Part shown: positions 35,868-44,770 of the stretch, in pieces | How the letters are laid out: each line of letters starts with the position of its first letter | Position numbering within the stretch: the first letter of the stretch is position 1 | From: Butyribacter intestini | GTDB taxonomy: Bacteria; Bacillota; Clostridia; Lachnospirales; Lachnospiraceae | Direction: 5' to 3' | Length of the DNA stretch: 64,000 nucleotides | NCBI GenBank assembly: GCA_001414325.1 | Contig: LLKB01000005.1 | Coordinates: forward strand, 722,912 to 786,911 | Program-made: the position numbers and the translations under genes | The notes under the pieces: generated by a model | What the model saw: the letters and a program-made list of their open reading frames with translations, nothing else | Told to the model about the DNA's origin: nothing | The model's database searches: none

Positions 35868-36510
35868 TTATTCGTCTGTTCCTATTAAAACTTTTTTTCC
35901 TTCAAATGCAAATCCATAATGTCTGATATTTTCTTTTTTCACTCCCGCTTTTAACAGTTCCGTATCGTATTTCTTTTCTTCTATCTGCTGCAATGCCGAT
36001 TTTACTGTTTCTTCTAGTGATTTTTCTACTGAATGATTGATAACTTTAAATTCGAGTATCAATCCCAGTAAACTGCTGTTTTTTGTATCTCTCGGTATCA
36101 TCATTACATCGTATCGTCCAAAACCACTCTCCTTATTTGACTTTATTATATAGTCATCTCTTTTATCGACCATAAGTCCAAGTACAAATCCATGGTAAAA
36201 ACACTTCTTCTTCAGAAAAATCAAAATATGTTTCATACTGTTCAGATGTTGTAGTTACTACCAACAGATTATTCAAATACGAAAATATACTTTCCTTAGA
36301 CACTCTTGTAATGCCTGTCATCATTGCCCTTTCAAGATATGGGTTTATCTTAAATGTTGAATTAAAAAAGTTTCTCGTAAAAGCAACAATCTCCTCCCAA
36401 TATCCATTTAAATATGCTTCCTACATTGGTGTATCGTATCATCCAAAGGGATTATAACATTTTTCTTATAATAACGACTGAGGTAACTTGACATATTTTT
36501 TAATAAATTC
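35868..36510 (-). pseudogene. Decayed copy of AAA-ATPase / PD-(D/E)XK protein gene
   Basis: Its 3' part (35868-36200) is nearly identical to the 3' end of the intact gene at 37939. Upstream it jumps from YHGFVLG directly to the EEEVF segment that in the intact protein lies about 230 residues earlier, out of frame, so a large internal deletion is present. Further upstream the Gln codon of the AYMQEAY-like segment has become TAG (at about 36421) and single-base losses occur near 36440-36450. The N-terminal Walker A region is absent. It is a tandem-duplication relic. Confidence 0.88.
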
Positions 36511-36540
36511 TGTGCCATAACATCACTCTTGAAAGTAAAT

Positions 36541-36619
36541 AAAAAAAGTCTGTACTTTTATATTAGATTTTAAATTTTGATACTCTGTCATAATCTAATA
36601 CTTATAAATACAAACTCTT
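36541..36619 (-). terminator. Long terminator-like hairpin downstream of the BIG2 protein gene
   Basis: AGTTTGTA..AGTATTAGATT pairs with AATCTAATAT..TACAGACT over about 25 positions with a few bulges; on the minus strand it ends in TTTTTTT. A near copy lies at 39864-39943, part of the same duplication. Confidence 0.7.
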
Positions 36620-36640
36620 TTCATTTATAATTCTATATAA

Positions 36641-37204
36641 TCAATACAAGACAATATCATCTCCAGAAAAAATACCCTCACAGAAAACAGTTCCATCTTT
36701 TGATACAAAGTAATATCCTAAGTTAGTAAAATGGTCTTGTACAAACTCACTTATTTTTATAGCCCAGTATTTTTTTCCTTTAAATTTATATGGAGTATCA
36801 GCAGTTGAAACATAGGCATATTCACTACCCATAAAAGTTTTTACTTTTTTTACAGCCTGCTTTTTCGTAATATTTCCCTTTGCTTTTTTTACTATAATAG
36901 TACACTTTAATATTTTACCATTTACTTTAGCTGATATACTTGTTTTTCCTACTCTGCGTCCAACAATTTTATTTACCTTTTCTGAAGTTTTTGATATATC
37001 TGAAATTCTTCCTGTGGCAATTTTACTGTTTTTGTAAGTCCATTTAATCTTTGAAGCATTTCCAATCAATTTTAACTTTTTACACTCACCAACTTTTACA
37101 ACAATCTTACTTTTGTTAAATTTATATGCCGCACTAGCTTTTGTATCACACAACAGAAATATTGTAAATATACACATTAAAAATATTATTCTTTTTAACT
37201 TCAT
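36641..37204 (-). CDS. Small secreted BIG2-like protein
   Basis: A 187-residue exported protein: signal peptide about 1-27 (LKRIIFLMCIFTIFLLC), a BIG2-like beta domain at about 30-105 (IKWTYKNSKIATG, VNKIVGRRVGKTSISAKV) and a C-terminal domain of about 80 residues (KYWAIKISEF, YYFVSKDGTVFCEGIF). ATG 37204 follows AGAGGTGAAAATT. A fragment of a second copy of its 3' end survives at 39963-40036, showing that the gene was once duplicated along with the ATPase gene. Function unknown. Confidence 0.75.
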   Translation of the reverse strand: MKLKRIIFLMCIFTIFLLCDTKASAAYKFNKSKIVVKVGECKKLKLIGNASKIKWTYKNSKIATGRISDISKTSEKVNKIVGRRVGKTSISAKVNGKILKCTIIVKKAKGNITKKQAVKKVKTFMGSEYAYVSTADTPYKFKGKKYWAIKISEFVQDHFTNLGYYFVSKDGTVFCEGIFSGDDIVLY

Positions 37205-37245
37205 AATTTTCACCTCTATATATTATAATATCAACATCTACTGTT

Positions 37246-37683
37246 TTATAATTTCGTTCCGCATGATTCACAGTAGCCGTCTCTCCATGATTTGTCACCA
37301 AGTACTCTACCACATGAAGAACAAAATTTTGGTTTTACCGAATTTTTTGCAGCAGTTACATTTGATATTTTTCGTTCTGACGAATTCATCGACATCATAT
37401 TCGCTTTGTATTCTGAATCTAAATCTAAATATCTCCTTATGTCATAATATACCCTTACCAAAAAACACCCTATTAAAAATAAATATAATAATGCCCATAT
37501 AGGTTTTCCATACATTTCCTGTCTCCATACCCTTAATACTGATTTTTCTTGTACATATGCATCAAATACAATCATAATGCTAATAAATCCACCAAAAGCC
37601 GCCGGAAACTTTAACCATGCAGGTCCATAATCTTTCTTGTGCTGTGGATTAAATATCTTCTTTTCATATTCTTTTTTAGTCAT
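37246..37683 (-). CDS. Membrane protein with C-terminal zinc ribbon
   Basis: A 145-residue protein with two membrane segments (FPAAFGGFISIMIVFDAY, about 27-44; ALLYLFLIGCFLVRVYY, about 64-80) and a C-terminal zinc ribbon, CSSCG and CESCG at the very end. Most zinc ribbons in this region are N-terminal, so the reversed order is unusual. AGGGAGG lies before the ATG. It sits downstream of the operator, hairpin and leader module at 37726-37908. No known family. Confidence 0.7.
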   Translation of the reverse strand: MTKKEYEKKIFNPQHKKDYGPAWLKFPAAFGGFISIMIVFDAYVQEKSVLRVWRQEMYGKPIWALLYLFLIGCFLVRVYYDIRRYLDLDSEYKANMMSMNSSERKISNVTAAKNSVKPKFCSSCGRVLGDKSWRDGYCESCGTKL

Positions 37684-37725
37684 TGAAATTCCCTCCTTAA
37701 CTTCTGTAAAATCATTAAGTTAAAC

Positions 37726-37856
37726 AGATATTCTCAATCCGCTCTGCTACTTAATCATAATACTATTCCTGTTTTGCCTAATATACTTACGTAAAATAAT
37801 AAATAAAGACTCTGTTTACTACATCCTTGTTTTAGATTTAGTATAACAAAGTCTTT
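37726..37856 (-). repeat. Repeated hairpin plus leader element, copy 4
   Basis: AAAGACTCTGTT (37805-37816) pairs with AACAAAGTCTTT (37845-37856) with one mismatch. The leader element (37726-37760) reads on the minus strand AGTAGCAGAGCGGATTG followed by AGAATATCT. Confidence 0.55.
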
Positions 37857-37873
37857 TTTGAAAAATATTTAAT

Positions 37874-37908
37874 TGTAACTTTTGTCAATAAAAATGTAAT
37901 TTTTAGCA
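37874..37908 (-). promoter_or_regulatory. Direct-repeat operator, site 6
   Basis: TGTAACTTTTGTCA (37874-37887) and TGTAATTTTTAGCA (37895-37908), 21 bases apart; almost identical to site 5, as expected if the flanking duplication copied it. Confidence 0.6.
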
Positions 37909-37938
37909 ATTATATTTTTTATCTGTCATTGCAAAATT

Positions 37939-39762
37939 TTATTCGTCTGTTCCTATTAAAACTTTTTTTCCTTCAAATGCAAATCCATAATGTCTGATAT
38001 TTTCTTTTTTCACTCCCGCTTTTAACAGCTCTGTATCATATTTCTTTTCTTCTATCTGTTGCAATGCAGATTTTACCGTTTCTTCTAGTGATTTTTCCAT
38101 CGAATGATTGATAACTTTAAATTCAAGTATCAATCCCGGTAAATTGCTATTTTCTGTATCTCTCGGTATCATCATTACATCGTATCGTCCAAAACCACTC
38201 TCTTTATTTGACTTTATTATATAGTCTTCTCTTTTATCGACCATAAGTCCAAGTACAAATCCATGGTAAAAACGCGATGACTTTCTAGTCATCGCATACA
38301 AGTTTGAACTATCGTTCAAACTTAAGCCATTAGCTACTCCTTTACAGTCGTAGCATGAGGCTAAATCCTCCGGGCGTATTCTTGATTCTTCTTTTCCTGC
38401 AACATCAAAACTGCTGAATGTATCAAGTGCTATATCATTCATATAACTGTTCATGGCATAAAGGTCACCCGCAAGCATTGCTTCAATAAAATCACCTGTC
38501 ATATTAGATCCATTGTCAAACCATTCTTCTATCATTATCTCGAACATTTGCTCAACTTCTTTATTTGTTAATTTTAATGTATAATATCTTTTTCTAAAAT
38601 CTCCTTCATATCTAATCTTGACAACCCTAAGATAACCACTTGCAAGCAACAGACTCCATACAGCATTTTCTCTCTTTTCAAGCTGATTATAAACTATCTG
38701 TTCGTCTATCCTTTTCTCTATAACTCCACCCTCAATAAGTATCTCCATTGTCTTTTTAAGATTTGGTGACCCTGTCTTTACTAACTTATTTACAAGTCCA
38801 TTTGAACTGGAGTCTGCCCAATATGAACCAAACTTTCTTACTTTAATAAAATTAAGTATCGACCACGGATTATATATATCATTTTTGTTTCCAAAAGTAA
38901 ATCCATCATACCACTCTTTTACGCTTTGCTTTTTTTCTGACAATTCATATTTATCAAGTGCTAAAAACACTTCTTCTTCAGTAAAACCAAAATCTATTTC
39001 ATACTGTTCAGATGTTGTAGTCACTACCAACAGATTATTCAAATCCGAAAATATACTTTCCTTGGACACTCTCGTAATACCTGTCATTATCGCCCTTTCA
39101 AGATATGGGTTTGTCTTAAATGTATAGTTAAAAAAACTTCTTGTAAATGCAACAATCTCATCCCAATATCCATTTACATATGCTTCCTGCATTGGTGTAT
39201 CGTATTCATCCAAAAGGATTATTACATTCTTTTTATAGTATCTGTTTAAAAAACATGAAAGATTGTTAATAGCTCTATATATGGTCTCACTTGAGATATT
39301 TTTATTTGCATTTATATCTTTTGAATACTCATCTAATTTCTTAAAGAAATTTTTTTCTGCTTCAGACAAAATATCACTCTCCAAAAGATACGCATGACTC
39401 TTATAGGTTTCGTTTATAATAGCAACCATATCATTCTTAGCATCTCTAAAAGTATGAGACTTTATCCCCGCAAAACTCATAAATATAACCGGATATGTTC
39501 CCTGAATTTCACGATATTTTTTTTCTTTCCAAATATCCAGTCCCTCAAATAACTCTCCCCTGTCCTTATATTCAACTGAAAAGAAACATTTTAGCATATC
39601 CATGTTTAATGTTTTTCCAAAACGGCGTGGTCTTGTTATTAGCGTAACATCATCCTGATTTTCCCACCATTCTTTTATAAACATCGTCTTATCTATATAA
39701 AAACAATCATTTTCAATTATCTTATCAAATCTCTGTTTTCCGATACCTACTACTTTCGCCAT
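37939..39762 (-). CDS. AAA-ATPase with C-terminal PD-(D/E)XK nuclease-like domain
   Basis: A 607-residue protein of the AAA-ATPase_like/PDDEXK_9 group. Near the N-terminus FIKEWWENQDDVTLITRPRR contains the start of the nucleotide-binding core; RPRRFGKT is the Walker A variant typical of the family and VIILLDEYDTPM the Walker B. The C-terminal domain has RYDVMMIPRD, LILEFKVIN and ALQQIEEKKY, the D, E-x-K and Q positions of the nuclease fold. Such genes are abundant in gut bacteria, often in multiple decaying copies; a role in mobile-element or defence biology is suspected but not shown. A damaged copy lies at 35868-36510. Confidence 0.9.
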   Translation of the reverse strand: MAKVVGIGKQRFDKIIENDCFYIDKTMFIKEWWENQDDVTLITRPRRFGKTLNMDMLKCFFSVEYKDRGELFEGLDIWKEKKYREIQGTYPVIFMSFAGIKSHTFRDAKNDMVAIINETYKSHAYLLESDILSEAEKNFFKKLDEYSKDINANKNISSETIYRAINNLSCFLNRYYKKNVIILLDEYDTPMQEAYVNGYWDEIVAFTRSFFNYTFKTNPYLERAIMTGITRVSKESIFSDLNNLLVVTTTSEQYEIDFGFTEEEVFLALDKYELSEKKQSVKEWYDGFTFGNKNDIYNPWSILNFIKVRKFGSYWADSSSNGLVNKLVKTGSPNLKKTMEILIEGGVIEKRIDEQIVYNQLEKRENAVWSLLLASGYLRVVKIRYEGDFRKRYYTLKLTNKEVEQMFEIMIEEWFDNGSNMTGDFIEAMLAGDLYAMNSYMNDIALDTFSSFDVAGKEESRIRPEDLASCYDCKGVANGLSLNDSSNLYAMTRKSSRFYHGFVLGLMVDKREDYIIKSNKESGFGRYDVMMIPRDTENSNLPGLILEFKVINHSMEKSLEETVKSALQQIEEKKYDTELLKAGVKKENIRHYGFAFEGKKVLIGTDE

Positions 39763-39863
39763 ACAGACACCCCCAAAAAATAAAATTTTTCACGCATTTG
39801 TTATTATTCACACATCATCACTTTGCTAATTATATTAGCATTTTGATAATAGAAAGTAAAGAA

Positions 39864-39943
39864 AAAGAGCCTGTACTTTTATATTAGATTTTAAAATTTT
39901 GATACTCTGTCATAATCTAATACTTATAAATACAAACTCTTTT
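39864..39943 (-). terminator. Long terminator-like hairpin, second copy
   Basis: Nearly identical to 36541-36619, with AAAAGAG/CTCTTTTT extending the stem. It now lies behind a gene fragment. Confidence 0.6.
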
Positions 39944-39962
39944 CATTATATTTCTATATAAT

Positions 39963-40036
39963 CAATATAAGACAATATCATCTCCAAGAAAAATGCCCTC
40001 ACAGAAAACATTTCCATCTTTTGATACGAAATAATA
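39963..40036 (-). pseudogene. 3' fragment of a second BIG2 protein gene
   Basis: The minus strand reads YYFVSKDGNVFCEGIFLGD then DIVLY and a stop, differing at two residues from the C-terminus of the gene at 36641. Upstream similarity ends abruptly at about 40040, so the rest of the gene has been lost. Confidence 0.85.
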
Positions 40037-40069
40037 TTATCTCTCTTTAATAACTTTATAAATTAAATA

Positions 40070-40483
40070 TTATTTCTTCTTATATTTCTTTATACTTGAA
40101 GCCATTATAGCATATCTTTCGCAGTAATATCCGGATGCCGCTCCCATAAATTCTCCTTTTACTGTAACTTTTTTTCCTACATACTTTGACATATTTGCCT
40201 TTAAATATGCGCATTGAATCATTATTCTTTTTTCACTTGACTTCTTTTCCCAAATTGAACATTTACACTTTATTTTTTTATTTAAAATCAAGTCATAATT
40301 CAATATCTTTTTTCCATTACCTGCTATAGCATGATGTTTTACCACTTTTCCGGTTAAAGTCACTATTTTAAGCTTATCACCGTCATATATCTTAGCTTCG
40401 GCACATTGAGTTTTTCCCATAACTCCAGTAAACAACACTGTAATTAACACAATATAATTTAGTATATTCTTTAGATTTTTCAA
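40070..40483 (-). CDS. Small secreted protein
   Basis: A 137-residue exported protein with a signal peptide of about 28 residues (NILNYIVLITVLFTGVMG) and a compact beta-rich body (KLKIVTLTGKVVKH, YVGKKVTVKGEFMGAASG) with the rhythm of an OB-fold, though no family is recognised. A TTG at 40483 is taken as the start since GGAGGAG lies 8 bases upstream; the longer open frame begins inside the preceding gene without a ribosome binding site. It follows the gene at 40503 by 19 bases and is probably in its operon. Confidence 0.65.
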   Translation of the reverse strand: MKNLKNILNYIVLITVLFTGVMGKTQCAEAKIYDGDKLKIVTLTGKVVKHHAIAGNGKKILNYDLILNKKIKCKCSIWEKKSSEKRIMIQCAYLKANMSKYVGKKVTVKGEFMGAASGYYCERYAIMASSIKKYKKK

Positions 40484-40502
40484 TTTTTCTTCTCCTCCCT
40501 CT

Positions 40503-41186
40503 TTACAAATACAAATCACGGTTATCTTCCGTATTTTTATATAATTGTATTTTTGTGTACTTTTTAGCCTTAAGCATCTTCTTTAATGCCGCCTTATATT
40601 TTTTATAACTTGTTTCCTTTCCATTTATCTTATAGGAAGTATAATATACAGTCATTCCGTAAAAAGATTCCTTATGTTTTGCCTGCTTTTTATATGACTT
40701 ATCGTCCGTTCCTGAATACTCCGCCTTTTTAACTATTTTTCCGTTATTTTTAATTTTATAATATGTCCCCCAATATGCACCTGTATGTGCATCGTTAACT
40801 AATATAATTTTTGATTTTTTATACCATTCAAATCCATGACATAATAAGACTTTTTTTACCTTACCTTTTACATATCTAAATATTTTTACACTCCCGTCAG
40901 CCCAGCAGGCTTCTGGATTTTCTACAACCAGTTCTTTTATTCCATCCCCGTTTAAATCAATGCAAGCAAATTTATAATTTTTTGTTTTATTGACATTAGG
41001 GGCACTGGAATAATCCTCTCTCCACTTATGTTTTTCTTTACTTAACAGCTTTCTATAGGCAGTTATGGCTTTTTTATTTGTATCTTTTGCATATGTCTTT
41101 ACAGTTTTTATATTAATTCCCGTTATCATAAGTGCTGCAATCAATATAAGTGATAATATTTTTTTACTTTTCTTCATTCTGTTCAT
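40503..41186 (-). CDS. Secreted protein with calcium-loop-like motif
   Basis: A 227-residue exported protein. Signal peptide about 1-34 (KKILSLILIAALMITG), then a domain beginning KFACIDLNGDGIKELVV, which resembles the D-x-N-x-D-G calcium-binding loops of FG-GAP or dockerin-like modules. The rest is basic and rich in Lys and Tyr. Similar to the next gene upstream (41219) in size and plan: both carry one DLNGDG/DIDNDS loop, so the two may share a fold. GGAC-type ribosome binding site about 8 bases before the ATG. Function unknown. Confidence 0.7.
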   Translation of the reverse strand: MNRMKKSKKILSLILIAALMITGINIKTVKTYAKDTNKKAITAYRKLLSKEKHKWREDYSSAPNVNKTKNYKFACIDLNGDGIKELVVENPEACWADGSVKIFRYVKGKVKKVLLCHGFEWYKKSKIILVNDAHTGAYWGTYYKIKNNGKIVKKAEYSGTDDKSYKKQAKHKESFYGMTVYYTSYKINGKETSYKKYKAALKKMLKAKKYTKIQLYKNTEDNRDLYL

Positions 41187-41218
41187 ATTCTTGTCCTTTC
41201 TTTAATCATATTTTTGCT

Positions 41219-41884
41219 TTACAACAAATCAGAATACTCAATTCTATATCCACCAGTATATAAAGTATGGTTATCCAATCCACATCTCAAACCAAAATGT
41301 GGATCTGCGTCCTCCCTCTCTCCTATTATATTTACCTTTAATTTTCCATTTTTTACGATAACTGTTTTCATCCATTCTGCCTGTTGTGCTCCACCATATA
41401 TGATAAATCCTTTATGTCCGATATAGGCATATACCTCACTATGTAACGCTTCTACACTTCCTATCTTTTTAATTTTTCCTTTTTTCCAGTCATATACATA
41501 AAATCTGGCATCTGCCTCTGAAGACCCTGCTCTTACTATCAATTCTGCAACACTATCGTTATCAATATCTGTCAGATAATAGCCGCTAATATACTTCTTT
41601 CCTAATGAGTTATCAGTATTATAGCTTTTTACTATCTTTCGATATGCTTTTTTTATTTTTGCAGGCATTTTTTTTACACACTTTTCTTTAACAATTTTAC
41701 TCAATTTTTTATTATATTTTTGTGCTTTTTTATATTGCCCTTTCTTATAATACTTTAAAACTTTTTCGATATTTTTTGTATCCGAACTCACTGAAGCAGC
41801 AAATACATTTACATTATTTGCTAACCCGTTAAAAAACAATATAACAGCTACTACAGCCGCTAATATCCTAATACTTTTTTTCAT
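41219..41884 (-). CDS. Secreted protein with calcium-loop-like motif
   Basis: A 221-residue exported protein: signal peptide about 1-30 (IRILAAVVAVILFFNGLA), a very basic helical region (YYKKGQYKKAQKYNKKL) and a beta domain starting YLTDIDNDSVAELIVRAG, again a D-x-D-x-D loop followed by a hydrophobic strand. ATG 41884 follows GGAGGAATTGTGATA; a GTG 6 bases earlier is too close to that site. It belongs to the run of small secreted proteins at 40070-42726. Confidence 0.7.
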   Translation of the reverse strand: MKKSIRILAAVVAVILFFNGLANNVNVFAASVSSDTKNIEKVLKYYKKGQYKKAQKYNKKLSKIVKEKCVKKMPAKIKKAYRKIVKSYNTDNSLGKKYISGYYLTDIDNDSVAELIVRAGSSEADARFYVYDWKKGKIKKIGSVEALHSEVYAYIGHKGFIIYGGAQQAEWMKTVIVKNGKLKVNIIGEREDADPHFGLRCGLDNHTLYTGGYRIEYSDLL

Positions 41885-41952
41885 TATCACAATTCCTCCT
41901 TACATCTTTTCTGCTTTTCTTAAGTTTCACATTTATAGTTCTTCCTTCAAAT

Positions 41953-42726
41953 TTAATACCATCCATATTTTTTAGGTATCTTTTTTACCCATCCCGTCAT
42001 GGCTTTCTTTTGTTTTCCGTTATATTTGCAGGTATATACTTTATATTTCCAGTCACTTTCACGAACTATAAAATAATATATTTTGTTATTTTCAAATTTA
42101 AGTAAACTGCCATCACATACTTTCTTTTTTCCTGTTCCATTTAACTTAAAGAAATTAATCGGATAATTACCTGCATCTCCCGAATTTGTACTTGTAACTA
42201 CATGATTTCTATCCACCAATACATTCGCAACTCCTGATGTCATATATTTTTTTCGTTTCTTTTTTAAATCATAAGCATATAATTTTATACCATCAGCTTC
42301 CATGTCTATTCCACAATATAAATACCTTCCACTGCAACCACATACAATATAAGATTTTCCCGATATAATTTTCGTATATTTACCTGTTTTAATATCATAT
42401 TTATAAATACAATTTTTAGTTTCATACGACGATATTTTTTTAACAACTACAGAGTAATAAATAATTTTTCCGTTTGTTGTAAAATCAGTAGTTGTATTTT
42501 TTGCAATGGTCTTTTTCACTCCGTTTTTCTTCATTATAATTTTATATTTATATATTCCTGCTTCTTCATATTGTTTTGCCACAACAGAAATCCCTTTAAT
42601 AGTTGTATTTCTATTTACACCTCGTTCAGTTATATATTTATCTTTTGCATCAGCATTTTTGCTCACTCCTAAAAATGCCATTACCATAAACAACATTATT
42701 ATAACCTTTGTAATTTTTTTATTCAT
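41953..42726 (-). CDS. Secreted beta-propeller-like protein (DUF5050 type)
   Basis: A 257-residue exported protein. Signal peptide about 1-27 (KVIIMLFMVMAFLGVS) followed by repeated four-strand units such as CIYKYDIKTGKYTKIISGK, KLYAYDLKKKRKKYMTSG and KVYTCKYNGKQKKAM, the pattern of DUF5050-like beta-propellers. About four to five blades are visible, fewer than the usual six or seven, so the propeller may be small or degenerate. ATG 42726 has AAAGGG about 10 bases upstream. Probably a surface binding or sensing module. Confidence 0.68.
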   Translation of the reverse strand: MNKKITKVIIMLFMVMAFLGVSKNADAKDKYITERGVNRNTTIKGISVVAKQYEEAGIYKYKIIMKKNGVKKTIAKNTTTDFTTNGKIIYYSVVVKKISSYETKNCIYKYDIKTGKYTKIISGKSYIVCGCSGRYLYCGIDMEADGIKLYAYDLKKKRKKYMTSGVANVLVDRNHVVTSTNSGDAGNYPINFFKLNGTGKKKVCDGSLLKFENNKIYYFIVRESDWKYKVYTCKYNGKQKKAMTGWVKKIPKKYGWY

Positions 42727-42779
42727 ATATATGAATCCCTTTCGTTTTTTATCCATTTGGCGTTCTATTAAAATTTCCA

Positions 42780-43757
42780 TTACAATCTGTACTGAATATC
42801 TGATACCTGCCTTTGCATATCCGCTAATATAAAATTTGTTACAAGGCTGTTAGCAACAGTCATTCTTTCATAGTCCTCACGCTTTTCCTGATTTCTTTCT
42901 ATTGCAAGTAAATGATTTATATTATCCATTCTGCTTCTCTCTGCTATCTCATTACTTTCAGACAACAATGCTATCTGTTCTCGCTGGTTTTCAAGTGCCT
43001 CATTCATTTTTCCAATAACACTTTTTAATTGTTCAATTATTTTTTCAAGCAGCATCGTCTGTATTATTTTATCCAAATCATCCTCTCTTGAAGTTGAAAA
43101 ATAATCATATAAATATGCTATCGGATATATGTTCCTAAAACGGCTCGGTATTATATTTATATCATATAAATCTTTACTTAACTCTGCTGCTTCTTTTCTT
43201 CTCTTAGCCAAGTATTGTCTTTGCTGTTCCAGTGCCGCTCCTCTTTCCTGATACTGCCTTACTATCCAATTATAATTCTTCTTAAAATCTGACAATTCCT
43301 GCCTGTATTTGTTCATATTCTGTTTATATTCTTCTTTTATATTTTTATTATATTTATAAACATCATATAATATAGAAAAACCAATCCAAAATAAAATTGC
43401 ATTAATAATAAAGAAAATAACAAGTAAAGTATATTTTCCAAATAATGTCATTATTCCAGTTATAATCGTTTCAAAAATTCCAGTTACTTCTTTATTTATA
43501 CAATTATAGATATATATATTTATAACAAGTGCTATAATTGCAACGACAACAACCATTATACCTCCATCCTCCGAATAAGAGGCTTTATTTTCCATCTGTG
43601 GTTTTTGTGGCGGTGTTATATGATTTAGCTCATAATTGTTTCTCTTAATATCGTTTTCCACTTCGCTTATTTCATTATTCAATCTGTTTCCAACACACTC
43701 GATATAATATACATCTCTAAGATATGGAACTAAAAAATCTCTATTGTATCTCGCCAT
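42780..43757 (-). CDS. Coiled-coil membrane protein
   Basis: A 325-residue protein without signal peptide. A helical N-terminus (about 1-50) precedes two membrane segments (GIMVVVVAIIALVINIYIY, about 66-84, and YTLLVIFFIINAILFWIGF, about 108-126) and a long coiled-coil cytoplasmic region (about 130-325) rich in Glu, Gln, Arg and Lys. No known family. Its place between zinc-ribbon and secreted genes suggests a scaffold for this locus, but that is inference. Confidence 0.68.
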   Translation of the reverse strand: MARYNRDFLVPYLRDVYYIECVGNRLNNEISEVENDIKRNNYELNHITPPQKPQMENKASYSEDGGIMVVVVAIIALVINIYIYNCINKEVTGIFETIITGIMTLFGKYTLLVIFFIINAILFWIGFSILYDVYKYNKNIKEEYKQNMNKYRQELSDFKKNYNWIVRQYQERGAALEQQRQYLAKRRKEAAELSKDLYDINIIPSRFRNIYPIAYLYDYFSTSREDDLDKIIQTMLLEKIIEQLKSVIGKMNEALENQREQIALLSESNEIAERSRMDNINHLLAIERNQEKREDYERMTVANSLVTNFILADMQRQVSDIQYRL

Positions 43758-43845
43758 ACTTCTCCTCCATTTAGTACATATTTTCTAATGTGATTTAACA
43801 AACACTCCCACCCACATTAATTTTAGTCTCTCTTGTATTACACTG

Positions 43846-44733
43846 CTAATTTACAAACAGATGATCTCTCTTTTTGTAATAAACATTATTTGCTGAGACC
43901 ATTGCAGAACAAAATATTACACACATACCAATGTCTATCGTATATTGCGTTATAATATCACCACCAAAATCTGTGCCCACTATAATCATTGCCAAAATCT
44001 TGGCTAAGCAATTTAACGCTGCAACTACAATTATAGAAACCAAGTATTTTTTCCAAGCGTTTTTCTTTTTTTGAAGCATTTCTCTCCATATATAAACAAG
44101 AAATACACTCAAAATAACATTTAAAATCACAAATACTATATCTATAATTTTTGCACTAGGATAAAATCCATAAAATATATATTGCTCTCCACCTTCATCA
44201 AACATTTCTATGATAGTTCTTGCAGCATTTCCTAAATTAATAAGTATTGAAAGCAAAAATCCTGCATAGACCAAGAAATTATGCCATTTCATCGGCAGCT
44301 CCTGCTGTCCGTTATTCATATACATATTTACATTTGGATTTATCTGCTGCCCCTGCTGCGGATATTGTCCGTTGTTTATATACATATTCCCATTTGGGTT
44401 TATCTGCTGTCCCTGCTGCGGATACTGTCCATTGTTTATTTGCATATTTCCGTTTGGATTTATCTGCTGTTGCTGATACGGTTGCTGCTGGTACAGCTGT
44501 TTCTGTCCGTTGCTCATTTGCATATTTCCGTTTGGATTTCCCGATTGTCCCTGCTGTGGGAACTGTTGCTGCTGATACGGCGGCTGTCCCTGCTGTCGGT
44601 TTTGATTATTCATAATGTTATTATAATTTCCTGCCTGTATTTTTTTTGCCGACTCAATTCCTAATCTGCTGCCACAATTAACACAAAATCTTGCACTTTT
44701 TTCATTTTCATATCCACATTTTAAACATCTCAT
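43846..44733 (-). CDS. Zinc-ribbon membrane protein with Gln/Asn/Pro-rich repeats
   Basis: A 295-residue protein: N-terminal zinc ribbon (CLKCG at 3-7, CVNCG at 17-21), a low-complexity segment (about 35-145) of repeated NPNGNMQINNGQYPQQGQQ-like units, then four membrane segments to the C-terminus. The C-terminal nine residues YKKRDHLFV recur as a gene relic at 47870-47908, so a paralogue once existed there. The architecture, ribbon plus disordered linker plus membrane domain, matches the gene at 47953. Start ATG with AGGAGG about 7 bases upstream. Confidence 0.72.
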   Translation of the reverse strand: MRCLKCGYENEKSARFCVNCGSRLGIESAKKIQAGNYNNIMNNQNRQQGQPPYQQQQFPQQGQSGNPNGNMQMSNGQKQLYQQQPYQQQQINPNGNMQINNGQYPQQGQQINPNGNMYINNGQYPQQGQQINPNVNMYMNNGQQELPMKWHNFLVYAGFLLSILINLGNAARTIIEMFDEGGEQYIFYGFYPSAKIIDIVFVILNVILSVFLVYIWREMLQKKKNAWKKYLVSIIVVAALNCLAKILAMIIVGTDFGGDIITQYTIDIGMCVIFCSAMVSANNVYYKKRDHLFVN

Positions 44734-44770
44734 GTTTTATTACCTCCTTTTATCTTTTATTATCAATACC

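Larger units (their letters stand above)
39763..40069 (-). other. Intergenic duplication remnant
   Basis: No intact gene. From about 39864 the sequence parallels 36541-36720: first the long terminator hairpin, then a 3' fragment of the BIG2 protein gene. It is the outer edge of the duplication that gave two ATPase copies. Confidence 0.7.
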
